Origin: Stentor roeselii
Taxonomy: Eukaryota > Ciliophora > Heterotrichea > Heterotrichida > Stentoridae
Direction: 5' to 3'
DNA length: 64,000 nucleotides
Assembly (NCBI GenBank): GCA_006503475.1
Contig: RSEH01000196.1
Coordinates: 1 to 64,000, forward strand
Shown here piece after piece: positions 32,512 through 41,558 of this stretch. A program made the translations under genes and the position numbers. The notes beneath the pieces are model-generated. The model searched no databases. It saw nothing but the letters and a program-made list of their open reading frames with translations, and was not told the origin of the DNA. Every line of letters begins with the position of its first letter. Positions within the stretch are counted from its first letter, which is position 1.

Positions 32512-33817
32512 TACTAGGACTTACTAACAAACTTTCTTTCATTGAATCCTGCTGATCAGAAGACTTTCTCTCAAACCGTATTTTTTTCATAAGTTTACTT
32601 TCACTAAAATTTTTACTTTTTCCATCATTTTCTTGCATTTTCTCTCGAAAATCATCATTTTCCTCGTCATCCTCTCTTTTTGAAGTGACCACCCAGCCGC
32701 AAGTTCCACTAATCAAAGGAAAAATCATTGCAAAAACAATGATGAAGACTTCATAATACCCAGGACTAAAATTTTCGATTTGATAAAAAGTGACTTCTTT
32801 CTTTTCATAATCAAAAACAGTGAAATAGTCTTTAAAAAAAGGTTTCCCTAACACCCACTCTTCATCATCACTCTCTTCAAACAAAAGTCTACATTTTTTT
32901 CCATCTTTCTCAAGAAGATTTCTAAACCTAATCGGAAATTTCGTTCTTTGCACCTTAAACACAAAAGTGTCATTCGAGGTAAGATCAAGTAAATCACAGT
33001 CAGCAGAAAGATTTTCATCTAAGACCTGAAAATGCATTCTCAGCATTTCTTTTGTATCGTTAAACAAACTCTTAGGGACCTTCACCTGACCTGAGTTGAT
33101 ATCAAACTTTCCGAAATTCTTTCCTTTTACCATTAAATTTGCGAGTCCGAGTTGAGTGACGACCAAAGCCCACCTTTCCACATTATCCTGAACACGTTTA
33201 TGTCTTTTTTTCCCTAAAAACCCTTCTGAAGAACTGACAGCTCCAAATTCAATAAACGAATGATTTTTATTCTCATTATAGTCACTACGAATAATCACGG
33301 CGAAAATAGGAATTCCAGTTACTTCTGCTAAAGAGTCAGTGAAACTCTTGAAAGAATCGTCATTAAACCCCAAGCCGATGATTCCATCTGTCATGAACTT
33401 TCCAGAAAAATTCAAAGCTTTTTCAACTACGAAAACTTGCATCTTTACTTCAGTCGTGCTGTTTTTTTCAGTGTACTTCAGAACCAGAGGGTATTCCCGA
33501 CCTTGAAGTTCCACATTTTGCACATTTATTGATTTTGGACTTGAATATTTTATGCTTTTCTCAAAACGCTCTGATGTGATGTTCTCGAAATAAGAGGAAC
33601 TTTCAGAACAGTTGCAGGAAATTGAGAAGATTAGAAGAAAGGGATTCGAGAAATCTAGAGTCATCTTGAAGATTATTTTAGAAAAGTTCAGATTGATGAA
33701 AAAAGGCTCGGGTGAATTACTTGGGAGTGATGGTAAGTTGCTTTTTGGATTTGTTTCTAGGTTGAAGCGGAAGGAGGAGCTTGGGGAAATGAGGAATAGG
33801 AATAGGAAATGTAGCAT
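32504..33817 (-). CDS. pepsin-like (A1 family) membrane protein, catalytic motifs atypical
   Basis: 437 residues. A hydrophobic signal peptide (MLHFLFLFLI) begins the chain, and a transmembrane segment lies near residues 350-375 (EVFIIVFAMIFPLISGTCGW) before a charged cytoplasmic tail. In between, the A1 aspartic-protease fold is indicated by DGIIGLGFND, by VPKSLF, and by VLGKPFFKDYFTVFDYEKKE near the C-terminal lobe. The first DTGS is not visible, and the second site reads DINSGQVKVP instead of DTGTS. It may be a catalytically inactive homologue or use altered residues. It is a type I membrane protein of the secretory or digestive pathway by topology. Confidence 0.75.
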   Translation of the reverse strand: MLHFLFLFLISPSSSFRFNLETNPKSNLPSLPSNSPEPFFINLNFSKIIFKMTLDFSNPFLLIFSISCNCSESSSYFENITSERFEKSIKYSSPKSINVQNVELQGREYPLVLKYTEKNSTTEVKMQVFVVEKALNFSGKFMTDGIIGLGFNDDSFKSFTDSLAEVTGIPIFAVIIRSDYNENKNHSFIEFGAVSSSEGFLGKKRHKRVQDNVERWALVVTQLGLANLMVKGKNFGKFDINSGQVKVPKSLFNDTKEMLRMHFQVLDENLSADCDLLDLTSNDTFVFKVQRTKFPIRFRNLLEKDGKKCRLLFEESDDEEWVLGKPFFKDYFTVFDYEKKEVTFYQIENFSPGYYEVFIIVFAMIFPLISGTCGWVVTSKREDDEENDDFREKMQENDGKSKNFSESKLMKKIRFERKSSDQQDSMKESLLVSPSIN

Positions 33818-34631
33818 TTTTTCAATTTAGTTATTAGTATAATGAAGAAGGTTTTTTTAAATGGGGTAAAGATTGTGTTTTGTTGATTTTATTTATTAGG
33901 GTAAAGAGTCAAAGGAATTAAGATTTTAAAGTGTATGGATTGCGAAAGGGAAATCAACTTAAGAGTTTTATTTGAAAGGATTTAGAAAGGAAATTTTTCA
34001 CAAAAATATTAGAGTTAGATAGACCTTTTTTCAATCACTGAATGAATATAAAACTCAAAATGGTTGAAAATTTTCAAGCAGCATTAATTCCATGAAAATT
34101 TGATCAAGGTTTTTGATTATTTCTCAACAATTGAAACCTTATGGCAATTATTTTTGCATTCTGCTTTTTCCTTTACGAATAATGATTAGTGCATTCAAGT
34201 AAAAAAAGATTTTACCATAAGAAATATTATACCCCAATTCAAAATTTATCAATATTCAAAAGTAGATCGGCATCAAAATATATTCCTCATTAATAAAAGA
34301 GCTTTATATGAATACCTTTCAAAGAAAAAGTCTTAAAAGAAACGATAAAAATCTAAAAAATCATAAATTTCATCTATTATTCAATCTGAATCAAAATATA
34401 TATACTCTGGATAAATCCTTTGAATTTACGCATCCTTCTAAATTTCCTCAACTTCAGAAGCCCATCAAAATTTCCATAAATAATATATACTTAAAATACC
34501 TGATTTTCACTAATTCATTGACCTAAAAATCTTTATCATCATTTAAATAGAAAGTAACTCGAAAAAAATACGAAATTCATGCAAAATTTTCCAATTTTAG
34601 CATGGTTTTATTTTGAGGGCTAGTTTTATAA
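33818..34631. other. intergenic / upstream of WD40 channel gene
   Basis: An 814-base AT-rich spacer. A 72-codon frame from an ATG at 34308 has no recognisable content and is not called. The spacer ends with TATAA directly against the ATG at 34632. Confidence 0.5.
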
Positions 34632-37600
34632 ATGGCGGAAATTCACTTATCTGAGCCGTGGCTGAAGCAAGTGACATCGATCATAACAGACTCTGAGGTG
34701 CAAAACACCAAAATGGACCAACTTATGAAGAACTTTAGGACTTGGAACCCGTTTTCGAACAAGGTCTTCACAGGACATTCTGGTCCAGTATGGTGCTGCG
34801 CAATGACGTCTGACAACTCAACAATTTTTTCAGGTTCCGAAGACAAGACGGTAAAAATCTGGGATGCTGAGACCCAAGAGTGTCTTCACACCTTCACCGA
34901 CCACATCAACACAGTAAACGGTTTAGAAGTCGTTTGCGATGACAAATACCTCGTAAGTGCTGACTGGAGCGGGAAAATGTTCGTATATGACTTGAAGGCA
35001 AGAACTCTATTCAAAGAAATAGTCGGTCACACAGCAGGCATTTACACCTTCGCCCTAAGCAGAGCCGGTGACTACCTCATAAGCGGCGGTGGAGACTGCT
35101 CAGCTCGCATCTGGAAACTTCCTGAATTCGAAAGTGCAGGAACTTTAAACACTGACGGGAACACAATCTTCTCTCTCGCTGTAAACAAGGGCTTCACAGA
35201 GATCATCTGCGCAGGAATCGGAGGAGTCGTCCGAATCTTCAACTTTCCAGCCCTGAGCCTAAAAGCAAGTTTTGATGCAAAGTCAGGAGTGATTCAATCT
35301 ATGGGCATCACCAGCAACGACAACTATTTAATCATCGGTACCAGAAATAACGTGATAAAAGTTTACAATTACAATGAAAGAACTGAGTATTGTTCTTTCA
35401 ATTCTCATGAAAACTGGGTAAGAAATTTAGTGGTTTCGAAAGATGATAATTATTTCATTTCAGTTTCAGCAGATAAGTCAATTCGTATCTTTAACATTAA
35501 GAATAAATGTGAAGAATTGAACTTAGAGGGAAGTGAAGGTTATGTCTTTGGAGAGTATCTTTCGAAGGACGGGCAGTATTTGTTGACAGGTGCTTCTGAT
35601 AAGATTATGAGACTTTGGAACTTGGGGAAACCGAATCGAGTGAGTGAGTTAGAAGGACACAGCAAGACCATCATGTCAATCGCTGTCACTTCAGATGACA
35701 AGTACCTGGTCACTGGGTCGGAAGATAAGACTGTCATGGTCTGGGATCTTGTCGAGTTCAGTCAAGCAGCGGTCTTGACTTCTCACAGTGAAACTGTTTG
35801 GTCTGTCGCAGTGACCAAAGACTCGAAGTACATCGCAAGTGCCTCAGGAGATAAAAAAGTCATTCTATGGGACTTCGCGACTAAAGAGATTTATGCGACG
35901 TTAGAAGGACATACTAATCCTATCTTTTGTGTCACTTTTAACAATCAAGGAACGGTTGCTGTGTCAGGCGCGCAGGATAAAAATCTTATTGTTTGGGACG
36001 TGAATGAAAAAAGCTTGAAAAAAACTCTTAATGGACATACTGATACTGTTTTTGCTGTGAAAATTTCATTTGATGATAATTTTATCATATCAGGAGCTGC
36101 TGACTATACTATCAGGATTTGGAGTCTTAAAGCTTTGGAACAGGTTGAAAAAATTGAAACTAAAGCTGGAATGATTGAAAGTATTTCTTTGAGTAACGAT
36201 GGAAAGTACCTCGCATTTGGAGACAGGGCAAACAAAGTGAGCCTTTGGGACTGGACGACCAGAACACCTATCAAAAAGTTCTCAAAACATAACAAGTGGG
36301 TCAAATCTGTCAGTTTTTCAGCTGATAACAACTTATTCGTCTCTGCTTCGAATGACTTTAGTGTCAGGGTCTGGAATGCAAGTGAAGAACGGCAAGAGTT
36401 TATTCTTAGAGGACATACTGCTAGTGTCAGGGCAGCACGCTTCACAAATGACGGAAAATTCGTCATTTCAGCTGGAGAAGACAAGAAGATTAAAGTTTGG
36501 AATGTTTTTGATGTTGATTCTTTTGAATTAACTGATATTTCTAGTAGCTTGGAAAGTTTTCTTTATTTGACAAAAATTAAAACTAAGAGACCCAGCAGCT
36601 CTAGTCATGCTGAATATACTTTTGGACAGCTTCGTATTAACTTGGCTCACTTTTATGCTTATATGAACTATGATGTGCTCTTGCATGATGCTTTTTTTGA
36701 TGGAGTTGAAATCAAAAGAGATATTGAAGGGCATACTCCATTATTCTATGCATTGGCCAGATCTTCTCAAAACTGCATAGATATCATATTGAAGTACATG
36801 AACCGGATAAAATTCACAGAAAATGAGCTGTACCTAAACTACTGCCACGCCATGAGAGACGATTTCGAAAGACTCCTTTGTAATCATTCAGTATACCTGC
36901 CTGACTTCTTAGAAGAAATCTTTTATTCTGTGAACGACCTTCCGAACTTTGCAGTTCCAAAGGTCTCTCTTCCGATACTTCACTTCTCACAGACCAAGGC
37001 CATCGATGTCAGTCAGTTCGTTTACAGCATTGAGGAGACTCCTCCTGGAACTGACGAAATCCCTATTGAGTTCAAAACTCTGCCTTTTCCGATACCTTTC
37101 CATGGAGGTTCAACTGAAAGCATTATTTTGTTGAAAAACATCACGAAATGCCCTAATGATCGAATTTTGCAGACGAAGTTTATTAAGAGTTACATCACAA
37201 ATAAGTGGGATAATATCTGGCCATTTATTATGTTTTTGACCTCAATCATGTGGCTTAATATCATTTTGATGTCTGTGGTTATTGTGAGAATGTATTCAAT
37301 ATCATGGGAAACTCACATCGTATCACAAGTAGTTCCAGAATTGATCTGCTTCATAATCGTAAATCTAGTGCTAGCTTTATACGAGTTATTGCAAGCAATC
37401 ACGACAGGTTCCACATATTTCACAGAGTTTTGGAATATGATCGACATCTTGAGGTCCACACTCTGCCTAGCATGGGGTTTCATGAATTTCAGTTTCACCC
37501 AAGAAGACTTATTCGTGATAACCTGGATCATGGTCGTCCTAAACTTTTTCCGAGGTCTAACCGGTTTCCGAGCATTCAGCACAACCCGCTTTTACACTCG

Positions 37601-38147
37601 TTTGATTATCAGAGCTTTCAGTGACTCTTCTTCTTTCTTATTCATCTTCTTTTACTCAACTTTCGCATTCGGAGTGATTTACTTTGTGTCACAAGAAGGA
37701 GTAGAAAAAGATATTTTCAAGTTGTGGAGCAGTCCTTATCAGTTGAATATGGGAGAAATCTCTGATGCGAATAAAGAAAACCCTGCAACTTACATTTATT
37801 TTATGATGGCTTCTGTGATCAATGTCATTATTATGTTAAATTTATTGATTTCTATTCTTGGAGACTCTTTTGACTCATTCCAGATGGATGCTATGCAAAT
37901 TGATTTCTTGGAACAGGCTGAACTTATTCTTGAAATTGAAAGTCTTATGTTCTGGAAACGAGATATGAATGAAAGACTCTTTTTGCAGACTTGTCAGGAA
38001 CTTACTGTTGAGGAAAATCAGGCTTGGGAAGGGAAAGTTACTATGATTATGAAAAGCATCAGGAAGATGAAAACTGATGTCAGGAATGATATTGCTGATC
38101 TTAAGAAAATGATGCAGAATATTCTTGATAAGATGCCCAAAAAGTAA
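34632..38147 (+). CDS. double WD40 propeller fused to a TRP-like ion channel
   Basis: 1171 residues in one frame. After 45 residues come 14 consecutive WD40 repeats of 42 residues (about 46-633), enough for two seven-bladed propellers; typical units end KTVKIWD, KIMRLWN or KKIKVWN. A linker (about 634-860) includes an ankyrin-like GHTPLFYALARS. Six hydrophobic segments follow at about 863-885, 897-925, 934-955, 960-980, 995-1018 and 1054-1078. The last, MLNLLISILGDSFDSF, resembles S6 of TRPV/TRPA-type channels. A charged helical tail ends the protein. It is probably a Ca2+-permeable cation channel with cytoplasmic propellers. Ion selectivity and gating stimulus cannot be read from the sequence. 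Confidence 0.9.
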   Translation: MAEIHLSEPWLKQVTSIITDSEVQNTKMDQLMKNFRTWNPFSNKVFTGHSGPVWCCAMTSDNSTIFSGSEDKTVKIWDAETQECLHTFTDHINTVNGLEVVCDDKYLVSADWSGKMFVYDLKARTLFKEIVGHTAGIYTFALSRAGDYLISGGGDCSARIWKLPEFESAGTLNTDGNTIFSLAVNKGFTEIICAGIGGVVRIFNFPALSLKASFDAKSGVIQSMGITSNDNYLIIGTRNNVIKVYNYNERTEYCSFNSHENWVRNLVVSKDDNYFISVSADKSIRIFNIKNKCEELNLEGSEGYVFGEYLSKDGQYLLTGASDKIMRLWNLGKPNRVSELEGHSKTIMSIAVTSDDKYLVTGSEDKTVMVWDLVEFSQAAVLTSHSETVWSVAVTKDSKYIASASGDKKVILWDFATKEIYATLEGHTNPIFCVTFNNQGTVAVSGAQDKNLIVWDVNEKSLKKTLNGHTDTVFAVKISFDDNFIISGAADYTIRIWSLKALEQVEKIETKAGMIESISLSNDGKYLAFGDRANKVSLWDWTTRTPIKKFSKHNKWVKSVSFSADNNLFVSASNDFSVRVWNASEERQEFILRGHTASVRAARFTNDGKFVISAGEDKKIKVWNVFDVDSFELTDISSSLESFLYLTKIKTKRPSSSSHAEYTFGQLRINLAHFYAYMNYDVLLHDAFFDGVEIKRDIEGHTPLFYALARSSQNCIDIILKYMNRIKFTENELYLNYCHAMRDDFERLLCNHSVYLPDFLEEIFYSVNDLPNFAVPKVSLPILHFSQTKAIDVSQFVYSIEETPPGTDEIPIEFKTLPFPIPFHGGSTESIILLKNITKCPNDRILQTKFIKSYITNKWDNIWPFIMFLTSIMWLNIILMSVVIVRMYSISWETHIVSQVVPELICFIIVNLVLALYELLQAITTGSTYFTEFWNMIDILRSTLCLAWGFMNFSFTQEDLFVITWIMVVLNFFRGLTGFRAFSTTRFYTRLIIRAFSDSSSFLFIFFYSTFAFGVIYFVSQEGVEKDIFKLWSSPYQLNMGEISDANKENPATYIYFMMASVINVIIMLNLLISILGDSFDSFQMDAMQIDFLEQAELILEIESLMFWKRDMNERLFLQTCQELTVEENQAWEGKVTMIMKSIRKMKTDVRNDIADLKKMMQNILDKMPKK

Positions 38148-39326
38148 TTAATAGGATTTAGATATTATGGTTATTATTTAGTGGTTATGTAGAAAGGAAG
38201 TTATTATATAATTGATCTATTTCAGTATAATTACCATCTAGAGGGTGTATTGCCTGTGATTTCATAAATTTTAGTAGGCTAATTTGTTTTAAACTACAAT
38301 TTTCCGAGAATTTAGTGAATTCTTAATATATCAAAAGCTTCAGTAGTTCTTAATCGTCTTTATTCTTTCCTTTTTTTAATTGTGATTGACTTCGTGTCAC
38401 AGTAAAAACTAGAAAAATATTTCATGCAAAGAGAATTTTTTTCATGAAAAATCTCTGAAGTGATAATTAAACTTTATTTATAAGGATTCGGTTATTAATG
38501 TCACCATATTTTGAATATATTTTTTTTCTCTATAAAGACTCAGTTTGAGATCTCAACATTTTCTTTATTTAATTTTTGATGAAATATCTTATTTTCTTGA
38601 TAATCTGATAATAAACTTTAAAACCTCCCATGCGTTTCTTTATCAACCTAAGTTTTATAGAGAGAATAAATTTGTTGATTTAAGTTTGGTTTCCAGAATA
38701 TCAATTTCAAGAAGTAATTCTAGTTTATCAAAATGAAAATAAATAAGTTTATTTGAATAGAATTTAATGAGTGTTGAGCAAGAAACGTTTGGAAAGTTTT
38801 TAATATAATTATCAGATAATCAATAAAATAAGATATTTCATCAAAACAAAAGAAATTAAGATATAAAAGAATTCGAGTGTGATCAGTAATGAGAAATGGC
38901 CAATAAGTAATTAAGGGTTTTGATCTATTAATCACTATTTGTTTGAGATCAGACTCTGAATTTAGATGAAAATGGTTAATTTTGAATAGTTTTACACAAG
39001 AACGAACAGTTGAAAAATTTTAAACTTACTATAGTATTGGCTTATGATTAATTTTTTAAAACTTAACTTTAAACGATGAAAATAATATATATTCAGAAAT
39101 GGCCCCCTTGATAGAAGCCTTCTACTTATTATTTCATCAATACAATCTGAATATTCACTTCTAAAATAAATTATGCCCCTAAACTAAAAAAAACCTTAAA
39201 GATCCAAAAAAAAAATGAAAATTGAAAACAAAAAAATGTTTAAAAATCCTCATTTATCAACTCAACATCCCCATTCATACAAATCCAAATCCACTCCATT
39301 GAAATGCATCCAAAAGATCATTTAAA
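38148..39326. other. intergenic region holding an inverted repeat
   Basis: About 1.2 kb, AT-rich. The main content is the long imperfect inverted repeat described separately at 38561-38862. Two short open frames on opposite strands (38545-38736 and 38720-38935) are products of that repeat and are not genes. Confidence 0.6.
38561..38862. repeat. long imperfect inverted repeat (foldback)
   Basis: The left arm (about 38561-38675) and right arm (about 38750-38862) are complementary. The core GATGAAATATCTTATTTT at 38578-38595 is matched exactly by its reverse complement at 38825-38842. Further in, ATCTGATAAT and CGTTTCTT also match across the arms. The decamer GTTTGAGATC occurs on both sides as direct copies at 38543-38552 and 38941-38950, possibly a target-site duplication. 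The structure could be a MITE-like foldback element, an IES-like remnant or a transcribed hairpin. Confidence 0.7.
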
Positions 39327-39563
39327 ATGGATTCAGATTCAGAATTATCCTCAGTCATCTCATCAGACCTAGAATCAACATGCGAAACTCTATCAAAATC
39401 CGAAGACCTTGCACCAAACACTAATCCTGAACCCTTTCAAGCGCCTGTCCCATCCGAGGCAGTCCAAACCTTTTCAAACCTTTCAAACTCTTCAGAAGAC
39501 CCTTGGGAAAGAATCGCATTCCAAGTCTTCGAAAACAACGAAAAATTTTTTACCCTTAATTAA
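39327..39563 (+). CDS. small acidic Ser/Glu-rich protein
   Basis: 78 residues from an ATG preceded by TTTAAA. The N-terminus is very Ser/Asp/Glu-rich (MDSDSELSSVISSDLESTCE), the middle is Pro-rich, and the C-terminus is WERIAFQVFENNEKFF. There is no known domain. Codon composition is less AT-rich than the flanks and resembles the adjacent genes, which supports coding. The stop is 141 bases before the calpain start. It could be an expressed small protein or a chance frame. Confidence 0.45.
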   Translation: MDSDSELSSVISSDLESTCETLSKSEDLAPNTNPEPFQAPVPSEAVQTFSNLSNSSEDPWERIAFQVFENNEKFFTLN

Positions 39564-39704
39564 AATCCCTTCAATCCTTCTCTAATCCCTTTTCCCCATA
39601 AAGTCCTCTTCCCAATTCCAAAAACCCATTCCCCTTCATTGAAACAACTTAAAAAATTTAAATCCAGTGGAAGTCGTCTCATATTTACCACAAATAATCG
39701 AATA

Positions 39705-41528
39705 ATGTCGTGGTGGAACAAAGGAGATGCCAGTTCAAGTGAAGAAAGCGAGTCAGAATCAGAGCAGATCTTCCGTGAAAAAGACGACCTTGCAAAGAAA
39801 GGTCACGATTTATACTGCGAAGTGATGAACAAGACTTCAAACAAAAACCAAAAAGAAGACATCCGCAAGTCCCACGAAGCCTCAGGCACCAAGTTCATCG
39901 ACCCTCAGTTCCCTCCAAACGCGACAAGCCTTGCGAAAGACTTCGGCGAATTAGACTATTCAATGCAAAAAGAATGGAAGTCCTTTATTTTCAAAGACAT
40001 CGACGACATCTACCCCCAGCCGATCAAAGTCTTCGACAACATCAGTCCAAACGACATTCTTCAAGGAAGACTTGGAGACTGTTACTTTTTATCGACTCTT
40101 TCAGCAATTGCGGAATTTCCCAAAAGAATAGAAAAACTCTTCGACACTCAAGACTACCAACCTTCCGGCTGTTACACCGTCAATATTTACGACATGGGAG
40201 TCGAAACTGACTACATCGTCGACGACTACTTCCCTTGTTCCCCAGATAATCGCATTGCATTCTCAGGGCCGAAAGTGGAAAGTGGCGTCACTGAACTTTG
40301 GGTCTTGCTTCTTGAAAAAGCCTGGGCTAAACGCTTTGGAAGTTACTGGGCAATCGACGCAGGACTCACTGAAGACGTTCTGAGAGACTTGACTGGAGGT
40401 CCTTGCGATACAGTCGACATTGAAGATGAAAGGCTCTGGGAAAAGGTCCATTCTGCTAATGCGAAAAACTTTATAATGACTGCTGGAAGTGCTGGAGAAG
40501 ACGGTTGTGGAGATCAGATCTCAGATGTTGGACTTGTCTCTCTTCATGCTTATGCCATTATCGATGCGCAGGAAGTGAAAGGTAAAAGAGGAGTTGAAAG
40601 ACTTTTGAATATCAGGAACCCTTGGGGCGCTACTGAATGGACTGGGGACTGGTCAGACTCTTCTGCTTTGTGGACTCCTGATATCAAGAAAAAACTCGGC
40701 TGGGAAGCGAAAGATGATGGAAGCTTCTGGATGTGCTTAGAGGACTTCAAGCATTATTTCTCAGGAGTGACTATCTGTAGAGTTCATGATGATTTCCACT
40801 ACCAGGCAATGCATAAGAACCAGAAACAAGGAGACTTTTCAGTTTTTAAGGTAAATGTGCAGAAAGCTTCTGAGACTTACTTCATGGTCACTCATGCTGA
40901 TAGTAGAAGGTTTGGAGGAGATGAGTGTTATGAGTACTCACCGCTTAGAATTGTTGTTGCTAAGCAAAATGGAGATGAATATGAAAGAGTCGCTGGAATC
41001 GCTTCTGCCTTTCAGAGAGATACTTGGCTTCTTGTTAATACCACTCCTGGAGATTATTTGATTTATGTGGAAATCTTGTGGACTACTGAAGAAACTGATC
41101 AGTTTGGGTTTTCTGTTTATTCTGCTTCACCGGTTACTTTAGCTGATGCCACGTTTAAGGAAAGTACCTTTTTGGAGAAGGTTTATAACTTGAAACTTGC
41201 TCAGAAAAAAGGGAATAAAAGGAATATTGCACCGGGAATGGACTTTTATGAAGTGCTTTTAGATGGGGAAGACCCTGATACTGGAAAGTTCTATGAAGGG
41301 ATTTACTTTGATATGATCACCAACTCGTCGAAGGACCAGGTCTTGGAAATCGAAGTTTTGCATAAAAACTTTGAAAATATCGAACTTTATGGACAGTTCA
41401 AGGGAAGGGACTCTTATAAACTCAATATTAAACCTGGAAAACATCAGGGTGCTGTCAAGGTTAAGGTTGACCTCACTGAATCGGTTGATGCTCCGGTTAG
41501 TATTAGGAAAAACCTGAAACCGGCTTAA
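39705..41528 (+). CDS. calpain-type cysteine protease
   Basis: 607 residues. The ATG at 39705 is chosen because sequence upstream is not protein-like. The N-terminus has an acidic SSSEESESESE tract. The calpain protease core shows DILQGRLGDCYFLSTLSAI with catalytic Cys126, the His in SLHAYAII (His281) and the Asn in NIRNPWGATEW (Asn305), so the catalytic triad is complete. The C-terminal half contains C2-like (calpain domain III) beta-rich repeats such as SVFKVNVQKASETYFMV. No penta-EF-hand is present, as in many non-classical calpains. It is predicted to be an intracellular Ca2+-regulated regulatory protease. The kinesin gene follows 30 bases downstream on the same strand. Confidence 0.95.
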   Translation: MSWWNKGDASSSEESESESEQIFREKDDLAKKGHDLYCEVMNKTSNKNQKEDIRKSHEASGTKFIDPQFPPNATSLAKDFGELDYSMQKEWKSFIFKDIDDIYPQPIKVFDNISPNDILQGRLGDCYFLSTLSAIAEFPKRIEKLFDTQDYQPSGCYTVNIYDMGVETDYIVDDYFPCSPDNRIAFSGPKVESGVTELWVLLLEKAWAKRFGSYWAIDAGLTEDVLRDLTGGPCDTVDIEDERLWEKVHSANAKNFIMTAGSAGEDGCGDQISDVGLVSLHAYAIIDAQEVKGKRGVERLLNIRNPWGATEWTGDWSDSSALWTPDIKKKLGWEAKDDGSFWMCLEDFKHYFSGVTICRVHDDFHYQAMHKNQKQGDFSVFKVNVQKASETYFMVTHADSRRFGGDECYEYSPLRIVVAKQNGDEYERVAGIASAFQRDTWLLVNTTPGDYLIYVEILWTTEETDQFGFSVYSASPVTLADATFKESTFLEKVYNLKLAQKKGNKRNIAPGMDFYEVLLDGEDPDTGKFYEGIYFDMITNSSKDQVLEIEVLHKNFENIELYGQFKGRDSYKLNIKPGKHQGAVKVKVDLTESVDAPVSIRKNLKPA

Positions 41529-41558
41529 TTAGATAAGTTAGAATTTCAATAGTTTCAA

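Noticed and set aside
34308-34526. 72-codon plus-strand frame with ATG before the WD40 channel
   Set aside because: AT-driven composition (Asn/Ile/Lys) like the flanks and no recognisable motif.
38545-38935. Two short open frames on opposite strands that both encode FDEISYF
   Set aside because: The shared peptide is a consequence of the inverted repeat; neither frame has other support as a gene.
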